DNA of 64,000 nt from Promethearchaeota archaeon (GCA_019057865.1 JAHLWP010000013.1:1-64000), one strand, 5' to 3'. Positions 1 to 10,052 are shown, numbered from the stretch's first letter. Numbers and translations are program-made. The notes: generated by a model not told the origin, from the letters alone.

Positions 1-2130
1 GGCTTTCCGACCACGGAAATTAATAGAAAAAAAAATAAATACTTGAATACTAATAGAAAAAAAAGATTTTGAATCCATTCTTTTAATAATCTTTTCATTT
101 GGGATTATACCCACTGAATTCATTGCTATCTCCTCACTTTTAAAATTTACTTTTCCTTTATAGATATGATTTATGTCATATCCCTTACTGGTTAGAACAA
201 TATCTCTTCTTAATTCAAGATTATCTTTAGTAAATCTTCTAATATCCTTTAAACCTTGTTTTTCTCTTACAAATATTTTTTCTGGGTATTTTAGATATAT
301 ATATGACATTATGTAGATAATTATTCTATATAGTAAAGGATAATCAAAAGGACCTATAGATTGAGGAAAAATGTAATATGGAACAGAAAACTTTTTTGCA
401 ATCATTAAATTAGATAGATAGTCCAAAGATGCCCCGACATTAAAACTAGAAGAAAGGCTATATCCACTAATATCAATAAAACAAGTAGAATTTTGAATTA
501 TTTCTTTTAAATCATCTTCGGTTTGGTTTTTATATTTATTTCTTTCTATGTTGAAGAGGGGTTTTATGTAATTGAAACGAAGAGGACTTAAAAGATTAAG
601 TTTAGTCTCATCAAATAGAGAATAAGGCCATGGCATTACTTTAAAATTGTATTGAAATTTTTCATATTCGTCTCTTTTAAAAGCTACATTTGAAAAAAGG
701 TATATATCTCTATTTGGAAATCTTTCTTTAATTTGATCAACCACAGTGAAAGTCATAGCTTGGGAACCTTTGTTTGAAAAGTTTCCACCGACAATAATAA
801 AATTCTTTTTTGATGAAAGATTTGATGTTTTTCTTTTTCTAAATGAGATTGCTTCACTAAGGAAATATATTCCAATTGCTGTCAATGCGTTTATTGTTTT
901 TTTTACATATCTAAATATAGCACTCAAATTATGTCTTAAATCATGTAAAAATATCGCACGTTTCAATTTTGAAGAGTTGTAATTCCTTCCCAAGTTGATT
1001 TTTTTCTTTCTCTTTCTAAGATTTTGTCTAGTCTTTCTTTTTATTTTATTAGTACTTTTCATAAAACAATTAATAAAATCTAAGTTTTCTTTCTTATTTA
1101 AAAGACCTTGAGATATTTTTATTGATTTTATACTCGAATTTTCTATTTTAAATAAATGGGAATATTTTTCAAGCACCCTTTTTCCCTTTTCTGTTCTTAT
1201 GATCAAACTGGACCTGCCAGGGAACTCTTTACCGGATATATAACAATCGCCAAACGAAATATCCGATAATTGATTTAACTTATCAAGACAATAAAGACAT
1301 CTTTCAAGCTGAAAGTAATTTTTTACCTTCAGCCTCTCGCTTCTATCAATTATCAGTTCTCTACCAGAATCAAAATAAAGTTTTGGATGACCCGGCCATC
1401 CGTCTTTCTCCTTGTTTCTAAAATCAAATTTAACAAGTTTTTCGTCATTTCTTGAATATTTATCTTCAAAATAACGTATTATATTGAAATTAAGAGATTT
1501 CTCGCAAAAGAGACCAAAGAACAGTATTTTATCATCATCTACATTTTTTTCTTTAATATACTTTTTTATACCCTTGATTTGGCACGGGGTAGCCACTATT
1601 ACATAGTTAGGTTTTGTTTTTTTTTGCAGGATTTTAATAACATTATAAACAGAAGCGGGAATATATTTGGATTTTGCGGCATCTATAACATCGTTCTCAT
1701 TTTTTGCGCATTGTAGCCTTGCGGGTTGTCCCTTAAAAGTATCAAATGGTAAAATAAATGCCCCATTGATCTGTTTGTCGTTTAGAAGATTTGCAATCAA
1801 AGTTGTTATTAATCCTCCACTTGTAGAGTTTTTTAAAATTTCACTATTTTTGCTGTATGCGGAGTATGATTCTAAACAAGTTCCCGTTATTTTCTCTTCA
1901 AAATTATGGGACGATTCAAAATTCAATTTTCCGAGATCAATGCCTGGACAAACTTTTAAACAGAGTTGACAGTTAGTGCACTCATCTTTAACTCTCGGGA
2001 GAAATTGACCTCCTTCGTATTCCATTTTAATTGCGTTAACTGGACATAATGCATTACAGATCTCACATGAAACGCATAGTTTCAATTCAACAGTCTTTTC
2101 TATTGTGTAGATATTTTTAGATTTTTTCAT
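1..2130 (-). CDS. Ferredoxin / FrhB-type / polysaccharide pyruvyl transferase fusion (C-terminus off the left edge)
   Basis: The reading frame is open from an ATG at 2130 to base 1, about 710 residues, and runs off the window. Residues 19-29 and 51-61 each show C-x2-C-x2-C-x3-C-P, so two [4Fe-4S] clusters are expected. The middle part has the look of the coenzyme F420 hydrogenase/dehydrogenase beta-subunit family (STSGGLITTL, VATPCQIKGIKK, FFGLFCEKSL). From about residue 450 the motif IIVGGNFSNKGSQAMTF begins a polysaccharide pyruvyl transferase domain, the family that places pyruvate ketals on sugars. Both families are known in exopolysaccharide loci. Here they form one chain, which suggests a redox module tied to a glycan-modifying enzyme. 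The actual substrate and redox partner cannot be told from sequence. The gene opens the glycan locus and diverges from the GT2 gene that follows. Confidence 0.8.
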   Translation of the reverse strand, partial: MKKSKNIYTIEKTVELKLCVSCEICNALCPVNAIKMEYEGGQFLPRVKDECTNCQLCLKVCPGIDLGKLNFESSHNFEEKITGTCLESYSAYSKNSEILKNSTSGGLITTLIANLLNDKQINGAFILPFDTFKGQPARLQCAKNENDVIDAAKSKYIPASVYNVIKILQKKTKPNYVIVATPCQIKGIKKYIKEKNVDDDKILFFGLFCEKSLNFNIIRYFEDKYSRNDEKLVKFDFRNKEKDGWPGHPKLYFDSGRELIIDRSERLKVKNYFQLERCLYCLDKLNQLSDISFGDCYISGKEFPGRSSLIIRTEKGKRVLEKYSHLFKIENSSIKSIKISQGLLNKKENLDFINCFMKSTNKIKRKTRQNLRKRKKKINLGRNYNSSKLKRAIFLHDLRHNLSAIFRYVKKTINALTAIGIYFLSEAISFRKRKTSNLSSKKNFIIVGGNFSNKGSQAMTFTVVDQIKERFPNRDIYLFSNVAFKRDEYEKFQYNFKVMPWPYSLFDETKLNLLSPLRFNYIKPLFNIERNKYKNQTEDDLKEIIQNSTCFIDISGYSLSSSFNVGASLDYLSNLMIAKKFSVPYYIFPQSIGPFDYPLLYRIIIYIMSYIYLKYPEKIFVREKQGLKDIRRFTKDNLELRRDIVLTSKGYDINHIYKGKVNFKSEEIAMNSVGIIPNEKIIKRMDSKSFFSISIQVFIFFSINFRGRKA

Positions 2131-2674
2131 TTTAAATATTTTTTTGTAAAATTTTGAATTGATAAATAATTTTATTTAATTCTTATAATATTCACATTTT
2201 TGTTATCTGGATAAATATTTCTTTTTCATTTATTCATTTTAAAGATAATTTTTTAAAATTCTTGTTCGAAATCAATATAATAACTCCAATCCAGTTGATA
2301 ATTTTGACTAACGGTATTTTCAATTTTATTCTTTTTTCAATAATTTTCTTCACTGTTAATAATAAAGCTTTAAACGCTTTTGTAATAGAAGAATCTCTTT
2401 AATTAATTCTTTATCTAGATTGCGAGAAAAATAAAAATATCCAAAATTTTTACAGTTTTCAATCTTATGATTTAAAATCAATATTTTTATCAAGTACTAA
2501 TTTAGTTTAACTACTCAATATTAAAATATAATATCAATAAAGATATTTAGTATTAATTTTTAATTAATAATAATCATCCACCAGGTTCAGAATCACCTCT
2601 TTTATTGCTAAGAAAATCATTAGAGATTATACTGTTTTGTGAAATTATCTAATACGTTATAAATATTAATTAAA
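2131..2674. other. Intergenic region between divergent genes, with a possible GT2 relic
   Basis: This stretch is very AT-rich and carries no convincing gene. It must contain the promoters of the two divergent flanking genes. At about 2578-2653 the plus strand reads, up to a TAA, as a short peptide (PPGSESPLLLLRKSLE...) that resembles the mid-domain motif seen in neighbouring GT2 enzymes (GSGSLIKRKVFE). It may be a degraded glycosyltransferase fragment, but the match is too short to be sure. Confidence 0.3.
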
Positions 2675-3724
2675 ATGATCATAAAACTAAAAATATTAAT
2701 AAAGAAAAAGCATAATAATAAAAATGAAGAGAGGATTAATGTGATCAAAAACGATTTGATATCTGTTATTATCCCAACATACAATCGAGAAAAAACTATT
2801 TTGAGGGCTGTTCAAAGTGTATTAGATCAAACATATCAAAATTTCGAAATCATAATCGTAGATGATTGTTCATCCGATAAGACCGTTAAAATTATTAAGC
2901 CTTTATTGGAAAAAGATATGCGAATTAAACTTTTACTAAACGAGAAAAACCAAGGTCCAAATTATTCAAGAAATCGAGGAATAAAGAACTCTAAGGGTGA
3001 ATATATCGCACTTTTAGACTCGGATGATGAATGGCTTTCAGAGAAATTAGAAAATCAGCTACAAAAATTTAAAAATAATAGTGAGAATGTCGGGCTTGTA
3101 TATTGCGGTGTAGCAATAATTAATGTTCTGAATAAAAGTAAAGAGATAATTTCTCCAAAGTATCGAGGGAACGTTCTAAAAAATTTATCGATTAGAAATA
3201 TTATTACTGGAGGAGGTAGTGGTTCATTAATTAAACGAAAAGTGTTCGAAAAATGTGGTTTTTTTGATGAACATGAATCTTTGAGAAGAGGTGGATCTCA
3301 AGATTATGAAATGTGGATTCGGATTTCTCAATATTTTGAATTTGAGTACGTGAATGACGTATTATTAAATGTTTATCTTTATAATGATTGTATCACATAC
3401 ATTACTTCTGTCAAAAATCTAATCAATAAAATAAAAGCTATTTTACATATATGGGGGAAATATAAAAAATTTTTTCAAGAAATACCTGATGCATATATAT
3501 CTCATTGCTATAGATTATTTATTAGTTTAAACTTATTAAAAAATAAAAAAATGTCCCGAAAAGTAATTTTTATGGCATTAAAAAAAAAAATGTTTAGAAT
3601 TAGGACTTATTATTATTTAATTTATTATCTACATAATTATTATTCAATCTATGACATAATTTCAAAATTAGCTAGAATTAAAAGTCTCTCGTATGTTAGT
3701 AAATTTATATATCGTCCCGTTTGA
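2675..3724 (+). CDS. Family 2 glycosyltransferase
   Basis: A GT-A fold inverting glycosyltransferase that transfers a sugar from a nucleotide donor, presumably at the inner face of the membrane during surface-glycan assembly. The N-terminal half shows SVIIPTYNREKTI, then IIIVDDCSSDKT for nucleotide binding, and LLDSDDEW, the metal-binding DxD. Further on, GGSQDYEMWIRI matches the usual ED/QD-Y-x-x-W acceptor-side motif. At 349 residues it is a normal size for single-domain members with a helical tail. The first 25 residues before the domain are lysine-rich and unlike the family. A GTG at 2741 preceded by AGAGGA is a plausible real start. The sugar specificity cannot be read from sequence. Immediate neighbours are a large membrane protein and further glycosyltransferases. 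Confidence 0.9.
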   Translation: MIIKLKILIKKKHNNKNEERINVIKNDLISVIIPTYNREKTILRAVQSVLDQTYQNFEIIIVDDCSSDKTVKIIKPLLEKDMRIKLLLNEKNQGPNYSRNRGIKNSKGEYIALLDSDDEWLSEKLENQLQKFKNNSENVGLVYCGVAIINVLNKSKEIISPKYRGNVLKNLSIRNIITGGGSGSLIKRKVFEKCGFFDEHESLRRGGSQDYEMWIRISQYFEFEYVNDVLLNVYLYNDCITYITSVKNLINKIKAILHIWGKYKKFFQEIPDAYISHCYRLFISLNLLKNKKMSRKVIFMALKKKMFRIRTYYYLIYYLHNYYSIYDIISKLARIKSLSYVSKFIYRPV

Positions 3725-3850
3725 AGAACTCTTAGAGAAATTGTAAAAATTTTATATTTGAAGGTCGTTTTAAAAAATTAGTTTTAAGAGGACAAGAAAT
3801 TTTTAGAAGTAAAAATTTTATATTTAATATACCAACCAAAGAATGCATAG

Positions 3851-6316
3851 ATGAAATCAAAACAAATTGTTCGGAATTCAATAATTACAACATTTGTTTA
3901 TCTTTTTATTTGTCTATATTTCCTATTTTTAGTTCAAACTTATATTATTCCTAATGATTTTAATATTTCAATCATTTTATTACTTGGTTTCGCCATAGTT
4001 ATAACCGGGATATTTTACTTCTTTTTGAAGATTAATTCTTATAATAATATAATCGCCAGAGTAAAAATATTAGACGAAAATATAATAAAAACAATACTAA
4101 TGGCATTAATGGGAATAGCTATTTTTATTCCACCCGTCTCATTTAGCGATGTAATCATAGCTTGGAATCAAATTTACATTTTAAATTATTTTAGAGCAGT
4201 TGTATTTCTTATTGGGGCTCTATTTATACCAGGAGCATGCATCTTTAATCTTATCTTCTCGAAGAGCACCATTCATGAGAGGCTAAATGTCGAGTCTTTC
4301 TTAGTTAAACTTACAATCTATCCAATTATCTCCTTAATATTTTTAGGAAGTATAACATTAATTCTTGATTTTATTGGATTCACAAGAAACTCCATCTTTC
4401 TCTTCTTATTCTTTTCATTTATATTCCTCTTTTATTTAGATATACTTTTTCAAAAAAATCGCGGAACCAAATTAAAAATTAAAACCACTGAGATAACAAT
4501 TTCAAGGGACACTTTTTTAATTTTATTTATAGGATTAGGTATCATAATTATCGCTTTAGGGGTTCTTTTATCATCCCATCAATATATTCTTGCAGGAGAT
4601 CGATGGAGAGGAATTTCTTCGGCTTCATTAATAGGGAATGGTGATTTTGGATCATCTCAAAATACATATGCAAAATATTGGGGGTGTGTTAGTTTTGGTT
4701 TAAGTGTATTATGTGGTATTCCTTATATTAATACCAATGTTTTACTATTTCTCTTTTTATATTTATCTATTACTTCGATTTATCTTCTTACAAAAATCCT
4801 ATTAAAGAATATGAATGAGAAATTTTGCGTTCTATCTTCTATTTTTATAGCAATATTATTCCGTCCTCACTTGCTAATTTTTCAATTTTCATATCATAGT
4901 TTTGCCTTTTTCTCGCTTTTTATATCCTTAACCCTATTTTTTATCGTAATTAAATCAGATCATTTAGAAAATAAACAAAAGTTAACTACCGAAAATATAA
5001 TACTTCTTGCCTTTTCTTCTTTATTTCTTGTTCAAAGTCTTATGTCATATATACTTCCAGCTTTAATGGGAATAGTAATAGTTTTTTTATATTGCCTATT
5101 TTCAACTAATATTAAGCAATATATTAGAGTTCTTTTAATTTTTTATGTTCTTTTTATAATATTTCTTCTTATTTTTGATTTAATTGCTTTTAATTTCTTT
5201 AGTTTTTCGTGTTTTCAGCATTTATCGGGATTTTCGGGAATTCCTTTTAATTTCGTGCACGTAACACCATATTCATTGAGAATCACCCTTACTTCTTTGC
5301 TTTTCTACACCCTTTTATTGAGTTCTTTTTTTTTACTATCTTTTGTATATAAATTTTCAAGACGTTTATCAATTATAATTAATAAGATAAAGTTGAAAAT
5401 AAACTTCATATTAGAGAAAAAACACAAATATTTGTTTGTCTTTATATTCACTTTTTTTTCAATTTGTTTATTAATAACTAATTTGGATTTACGGTTTTTA
5501 ATTTTGTATTCAAGAGCATCTAATTTGCATTTAAGTTTTTTAAGTTTCTATTTAAATACTTTAATTGTTAGTATAGGATTTTTTGGTATTTTTGGAATAT
5601 ATTTATCTTTTTTTTGTTTTAAAGAAAATAAAAATATGTTCTTTTTTTTATTTTCTTGGATTGTTTTAATAATAGGATTGGCTTCATCATTAATATTTTT
5701 GAGATGGATGCAGTATCCTACTTCCCTCGTCTCTAACATTCCAGAAGATTATTATCGTTACATGGTATATTGGTTTTCAAGAACTTGGTATTATTCAACG
5801 ATTCCTCTCTCCATTTTTGCTTCAATTGGGTTAATAAAATTAATTCAAAAGGTAAAATCTCGCGGCTGGTTTAAAGTAAAGAGATATAAGGAAAAAAAAT
5901 CATTCGAATCCTTATCTTTAATAGCCCTTTTTATCTTTCTTTCGCTTTCAACTCCAATAACTATAATAACGTATTGGGATAATTATTACGCCACTACAAA
6001 CGAAGAAGCTCAAATAATCGGTTGGACTTCAAAAAATATACCAAAAGACTCTGAAATTCTTATTACTAGGTGGCAATTCAGGGAGAGGTTGGAAAAGGAT
6101 CTCTACTTGTATAAAACTTATTATATTCACGAAGTGATGAATAATACTAATTATAACATTGAAGAATTAATTGGTAATTTAACCTCACAGAAAATATATT
6201 ATTTCATTTTCGATAAACAATACGAATCTAAATATATAGAATTATTAAATAACTTTTATACTATAAAATTGTATGAATATGGAAGCTTCTCAGTAATGTC
6301 AAATAAATCCATTTAA
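3851..6316 (+). CDS. Large multi-pass membrane protein, probable GT-C type glycosyltransferase
   Basis: An 821-residue protein made mostly of hydrophobic segments, at least a dozen of them, ending in a soluble tail of about 150 residues. The loop around LAGDRWRGISSASL carries an acidic residue followed by aromatics just after a membrane helix, the position where GT-C enzymes (PMT, ArnT, STT3/AglB families) keep their catalytic Asp. The C-terminal part (YATTNEEAQIIGWTSKN, then KDSEILITR) resembles the soluble end of archaeal dolichol-phosphate-sugar dependent transferases. It would use a lipid-linked sugar on the outer face of the membrane. The family assignment rests on topology and a weak motif. 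A transport or polymerase role (Wzy-like) is the main alternative. Two similar proteins are encoded at 13,035 and 37,300. Confidence 0.6.
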   Translation: MKSKQIVRNSIITTFVYLFICLYFLFLVQTYIIPNDFNISIILLLGFAIVITGIFYFFLKINSYNNIIARVKILDENIIKTILMALMGIAIFIPPVSFSDVIIAWNQIYILNYFRAVVFLIGALFIPGACIFNLIFSKSTIHERLNVESFLVKLTIYPIISLIFLGSITLILDFIGFTRNSIFLFLFFSFIFLFYLDILFQKNRGTKLKIKTTEITISRDTFLILFIGLGIIIIALGVLLSSHQYILAGDRWRGISSASLIGNGDFGSSQNTYAKYWGCVSFGLSVLCGIPYINTNVLLFLFLYLSITSIYLLTKILLKNMNEKFCVLSSIFIAILFRPHLLIFQFSYHSFAFFSLFISLTLFFIVIKSDHLENKQKLTTENIILLAFSSLFLVQSLMSYILPALMGIVIVFLYCLFSTNIKQYIRVLLIFYVLFIIFLLIFDLIAFNFFSFSCFQHLSGFSGIPFNFVHVTPYSLRITLTSLLFYTLLLSSFFLLSFVYKFSRRLSIIINKIKLKINFILEKKHKYLFVFIFTFFSICLLITNLDLRFLILYSRASNLHLSFLSFYLNTLIVSIGFFGIFGIYLSFFCFKENKNMFFFLFSWIVLIIGLASSLIFLRWMQYPTSLVSNIPEDYYRYMVYWFSRTWYYSTIPLSIFASIGLIKLIQKVKSRGWFKVKRYKEKKSFESLSLIALFIFLSLSTPITIITYWDNYYATTNEEAQIIGWTSKNIPKDSEILITRWQFRERLEKDLYLYKTYYIHEVMNNTNYNIEELIGNLTSQKIYYFIFDKQYESKYIELLNNFYTIKLYEYGSFSVMSNKSI

Positions 6317-6428
6317 GAGATTCTTTTGGATTGTAATTATAATATAAAAATACTAGAAACTAAGAAGAGATATATTGTCGGAAATCTCTAAGTGTACCTC
6401 GATAACTCACAATAGAAAAATAAAAATA

Positions 6429-7598
6429 TTAAAATTTTATTTTCGATTTTATAAAATGAATTTGTGCATTTACAATATCTTTTATATCATAATTAGATAT
6501 AACAAATTCTCTGGCGTTCTTAATAATCTTATTTCGCATAGCTACATCATTCTTAAAAAGGAGTAATTTTTCTAGAAGGTTATTTTGATTAAACGGATCA
6601 AATAAAAAACCTGTTTTTTCATGTTTAATAATATCACGATTTCCTTTAACATTCGAAGCAATTATAAACGTATTGGTTAATGCGGCTTCTAATATTATCA
6701 TGGGGACTCCCTCTCCAAATGAGGGATGAATCAAGACATCTAGTTTACTATATATCTCCGATTTATTTGCCTTAAAACCCATAAGAAGAATTTTATTGCT
6801 AAGATTATATTTTTTAACATAATCTGAGATAAAATATATTTCTGGACCCATTCCAAAAATTAATAATTTATCGTTTGGAAAATGAGTTAAATACAATTTA
6901 AAGGTTTTTATTAAAAATCTAATATTTTTTGTTTTTATCAATCTCCCAACATACCCAAAATTAATCCCATTATGAGAATCTTTCTTAATATTATCAAAAG
7001 TGTCGGATTGAATTCCATTTGGGATTAAAACAATGTTATCTCTCTTTAGATTTAATTCAATTAAGTCATTATAAATATCTTGATTAATAGCTTGTACATA
7101 AACTCTTTCTCGCTTGAGAATATGTTTTTTAAAAAATTTCATCCAACCATAATGTAAAATTTTAAAAATTCTTGATTTAGATTTTGAATAAAAAAATTCC
7201 CTATCGTAGGTCTCAAAATTAGTTGGAGTAATAATTAAAATAGGTATTTTAAGAATATAATTTAGTATTGATGGGATAAATACTTCATAATAAGAGAATC
7301 GGAATAAAAATAATACATCTATCTTCCTAGCTTTATTTAAGGATATTATCTTGGAAAATCCCTTTAAATTGAAATAAATGGTATTTATTTGTCTAATTTT
7401 AAATTTATTAAATTGATATATTTTTAAGTTATTAGAAATTGGTTTATACTGTGAATATTTTGTTATAAGAGAGATATTAAGATTCTGCTTTTTTTCAAAT
7501 TCAGATAATAATTGAACGATTTGACTTGCTATCCCTCCTTCTTCAAAAGCAAAATTCCGATTTTTATGAGTATTTGAAATATAAATACAAAAATGAAT
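6429..7598 (-). CDS. Family 4 glycosyltransferase with a probable AUU start
   Basis: A GT-B retaining glycosyltransferase, complete at about 389 residues when the frame is followed back to 7598. The C-terminal half has the donor site: FGYVGRLIKTKN, HPSFGEGVPMIILEAAL and the usual closing helices. The N-terminal acceptor half contains FAFEEGGIASQIVQLL, the classic glycine motif near the start of GT4 enzymes, so the protein cannot begin at the first ATG (7142). There is no ATG, GTG or TTG in frame before that point, and a TAA lies directly upstream of the ATT at 7598. GGTGAT ends four bases before this ATT. The gene follows the GT2 gene ending at 7614 by 15 bases, so the two are co-transcribed. 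A sequencing error at the start codon is the main alternative to AUU initiation. Confidence 0.85.
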   Translation of the reverse strand: MHFCIYISNTHKNRNFAFEEGGIASQIVQLLSEFEKKQNLNISLITKYSQYKPISNNLKIYQFNKFKIRQINTIYFNLKGFSKIISLNKARKIDVLFLFRFSYYEVFIPSILNYILKIPILIITPTNFETYDREFFYSKSKSRIFKILHYGWMKFFKKHILKRERVYVQAINQDIYNDLIELNLKRDNIVLIPNGIQSDTFDNIKKDSHNGINFGYVGRLIKTKNIRFLIKTFKLYLTHFPNDKLLIFGMGPEIYFISDYVKKYNLSNKILLMGFKANKSEIYSKLDVLIHPSFGEGVPMIILEAALTNTFIIASNVKGNRDIIKHEKTGFLFDPFNQNNLLEKLLLFKNDVAMRNKIIKNAREFVISNYDIKDIVNAQIHFIKSKIKF

Positions 7599-7602
7599 TT
7601 AA

Positions 7603-7608
7603 ATCACC
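7603..7608 (-). promoter_or_regulatory. Shine-Dalgarno site for the AUU-initiated GT4 gene
   Basis: The minus strand reads GGTGAT, a perfect match to the anti-Shine-Dalgarno sequence expected at the archaeal 16S rRNA 3' end. It lies four bases before an ATT that is the only possible start for the complete GT4 protein. It decides the start because no standard start codon is present in frame for the next 150 codons. Confidence 0.65.
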
Positions 7609-7613
7609 AATTA

Positions 7614-8468
7614 CTATATTTTGTTTTTGTTTTTTTTAATCGTATATAAAGTTAATATGTAATCCTGAAGGTTAATTAAATGAGTATATATTTTTTTACC
7701 AAAAATCAAACCAAATAAATTTCTTGATATTGATATCCAAAATCTTAAATAATTCCAAAGTATTAATTTTAATCCAAATCTTTTAAAATCATTTTTATAT
7801 TTTCTGAAAAAATAAATTGTGCTATCTATTATATTTTTAAAATTATAGCTTAATTGATTAACGGATTCATATTTAATCGATAATTTTTCTGGTACATAAT
7901 CAAAGTTACATAATTTTGCTATCTGAATAAATAGATCATATTCATCATGATATTTTAAATTTAAATCAAAATAAGGTGTAAATTCTTTTTCAATCAAAGG
8001 CGACTCAGTTCCTTTTACCGAAAAAGAAGTAAGTAATGACTTATATACATTTCCTCTTGCACGATTTTTCCAAACTCTATTTATATTTCCTCCATTGTAT
8101 TCAACATCACAAACTACTGCTCCTAGATTTTCAATATTAGATTTCTTAAACTTATTTATTTGAAGTTCAGTTTTATTTGGTAGAATTTGATCATCATCAT
8201 CCAGAAAATTTATATATTTTCCTTTAGAATAGAAAATTCCCTTATTTCTACTAAATTGAGGTCCTCTGTTAATTCTATTTTTAAAGTACCTTAACCTTGA
8301 ATCTTTAATTCCCTTAACAAAATTTTCAGTATTGTCTTTAGAATTATCATCAATTATAATTAATTCCAAATCTGTAATTGTTTGATTAAGTACTGAATTT
8401 ATTGCTCTTTTAAGATAGTTAACTCTATTAAAGGTAGGAATTATAAATGAAACTAAAGGCTCATTCAT
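7614..8468 (-). CDS. Family 2 glycosyltransferase
   Basis: A 284-residue GT-A fold glycosyltransferase. It shows SFIIPTFNRVNYL at the N-terminus, LIIIDDNSKDNT for nucleotide binding and INFLDDDDQIL for the metal-binding DxD. The acceptor-side motif is KYHDEYDLFIQIAKL. The ATG at 8468 sits a few residues before the first beta strand, as is normal for the family. It is the first gene of a two-gene unit with the GT4 that starts at 7598, so both probably add sugars to the same glycan repeat. The tail after residue 215 is basic and aromatic and may lie on the membrane. Substrate unknown. Confidence 0.9.
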   Translation of the reverse strand: MNEPLVSFIIPTFNRVNYLKRAINSVLNQTITDLELIIIDDNSKDNTENFVKGIKDSRLRYFKNRINRGPQFSRNKGIFYSKGKYINFLDDDDQILPNKTELQINKFKKSNIENLGAVVCDVEYNGGNINRVWKNRARGNVYKSLLTSFSVKGTESPLIEKEFTPYFDLNLKYHDEYDLFIQIAKLCNFDYVPEKLSIKYESVNQLSYNFKNIIDSTIYFFRKYKNDFKRFGLKLILWNYLRFWISISRNLFGLIFGKKIYTHLINLQDYILTLYTIKKNKNKI

Positions 8469-8990
8469 GTGATTTTCAATATTATATTAATCTGGTTTAT
8501 AATAGATTAGAATTTGAGAAATTATTCTACTTATATAAATATTCTGATAAAAATATATATATGTTTTTTTAATTCTACTAAATATTGTGTAAACGCTTTA
8601 ACGAATTATTTTAAGAAATTGCTTTTTTTCATTCTCGTTCCTTTACTGAATATAAATCGAGTGAGGAACTATAAAATGTCATATGTTATTCTTAATTTCT
8701 CAAATCCATATTTTTGTTTTTGTTTTTGAATTTTCGACTTAAGTTCTAGCATTTTTTTGGATTCTTCCTTTTCCCAAAAAGATTCTAAGCGTCCAAAAAT
8801 GAATTTAATCAATGCATTGTAGGTCTAAACCTCAAAAAAAAATTTAGGTGTAATTGGATTTCAGCGAATTATATTTATGCTAAATATTTCTCTGAAATGT
8901 TTATTATTAAATTATATGGATGATTTTAACTAAAATTTAAAATAGATTAAAAACTAAAAAACTCAAGAATTTCATTTTAAAATTAAAAAT
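8469..8990. other. Intergenic region between divergent glycosyltransferase genes
   Basis: An AT-rich region of about 520 bases between divergent genes, so it must hold both promoters. The only open frame (8514-8729) has no family features and AT-driven composition. No repeat, RNA gene or gene remnant was recognised. Confidence 0.4.
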
Positions 8991-10052
8991 ATGAAAGAAA
9001 TCGATCAAAAACATTTAGTCTCTGTTATAATGCCCGTATATAATTCACAGAATTATCTAACAGATGCAATCGAAAGTGTTTTGAATCAAACATATAAAAA
9101 CTTCGAATTTATTATTATTGATGATTATTCAACAGATAGATCTTGGGAAATTATCAAGAAGTATTCTGATAATGATAAGAGGATAAAGAAATTTAGAAAT
9201 AAAAAAAATTTAGGAATTGCTAAAACAAGGAACAAAGGTTTTAAGTTAGTAAAAAAAAATTCAAAATATTATGCTATATTTGATTCTGATGATATTTTAA
9301 CACCTAATAGAATTGAGGAGCAAGTAAAGTTTTTAGAAAAAAATGAAAATTATGCTCTAATTGGTTCTCACATTATCATTATCGATAATGATGGTAAAGA
9401 AATTGGTATTAGACGATATAAAACAAATAATTTGGATATTAAAAAAAGGATGTTTTTTTATAATCCTATCGCACAATCTGCTGTTATGATAAGAGCATCT
9501 GTTCTTGAGGAAGTTGGTTATTATGATGAAAATTATTCTGGGTGTGAAGATTATGATTTATGGCTGAGGGTTGCAGAAAAATATAAGATTGCAAATATTA
9601 ATAAACCTTTAGTTAAGTACAGAATTAGTCCAACTCAATTTAAAACGACTCGATTAAAAGAAACTTTACGAATGACTATTAATATCCAAAAGAAATGGCT
9701 CTCTAAAAAAAATTCTTTTAATGCTTTAGCTGTTATTAATTTAATATACGATTTTATTATTGTACCAACATATAAAGATTCACCTTATGGTTCTACTAAA
9801 ATATCTGGTTCCTTTGGCGATGCCGTATCTTTTGGGATGCCTTTCCTCTTACCAAATTACTATGCTGAAGGTTATTATTTTCCTGAAAATATTATCCGAT
9901 TTGATGACGATTCACTCGAAAATACCTTACTTGATTGTATCAATATCAAATTTAATAAAAATGAGTATATAAAACTTAAAAATTCGGTTATATTATATTC
10001 AGAAAAGTTGAGCAATGTAATGAAAAGAGTGGATTTCACCAATTTAATTTGA
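8991..10052 (+). CDS. Family 2 glycosyltransferase fused to a GT4 C-terminal fragment
   Basis: Residues 1 to about 250 are a complete GT2 domain: SVIMPVYNSQNYL, IIIDDYSTDRSW, AIFDSDDILTPNR (metal DxD) and GCEDYDLWLRVAE. This part is closely related to the product of the next gene. The two part company near residue 250. From there this protein continues with PTYKDSPYGSTK, SGSFGDAVSFGMPFLLP and NIIRFDDDS, the donor-binding end of a GT4-type (GT-B) enzyme, but only the last 100 residues of it. A GT-B domain needs two Rossmann halves, so the tail is probably not an active second enzyme. The simplest reading is a chimera made by recombination between glycosyltransferase genes in this locus. The GT2 part should still be active. 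Confidence 0.85.
   Translation: MKEIDQKHLVSVIMPVYNSQNYLTDAIESVLNQTYKNFEFIIIDDYSTDRSWEIIKKYSDNDKRIKKFRNKKNLGIAKTRNKGFKLVKKNSKYYAIFDSDDILTPNRIEEQVKFLEKNENYALIGSHIIIIDNDGKEIGIRRYKTNNLDIKKRMFFYNPIAQSAVMIRASVLEEVGYYDENYSGCEDYDLWLRVAEKYKIANINKPLVKYRISPTQFKTTRLKETLRMTINIQKKWLSKKNSFNALAVINLIYDFIIVPTYKDSPYGSTKISGSFGDAVSFGMPFLLPNYYAEGYYFPENIIRFDDDSLENTLLDCINIKFNKNEYIKLKNSVILYSEKLSNVMKRVDFTNLI

Noticed and set aside
6375..6566. 63-codon plus-strand frame after the first GT-C-like gene
   Set aside because: It overlaps the well-supported end of the GT4 gene on the other strand.
7142..7142. First ATG as the start of the GT4 gene
   Set aside because: It would delete the acceptor half, including the EEGGIASQ motif. 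The frame is open and homologous back to 7598.
8514..8729. 71-codon plus-strand frame
   Set aside because: It is AT-driven, starts 45 bases after the start of the divergent gene, lacks a ribosome site and has no recognisable feature.
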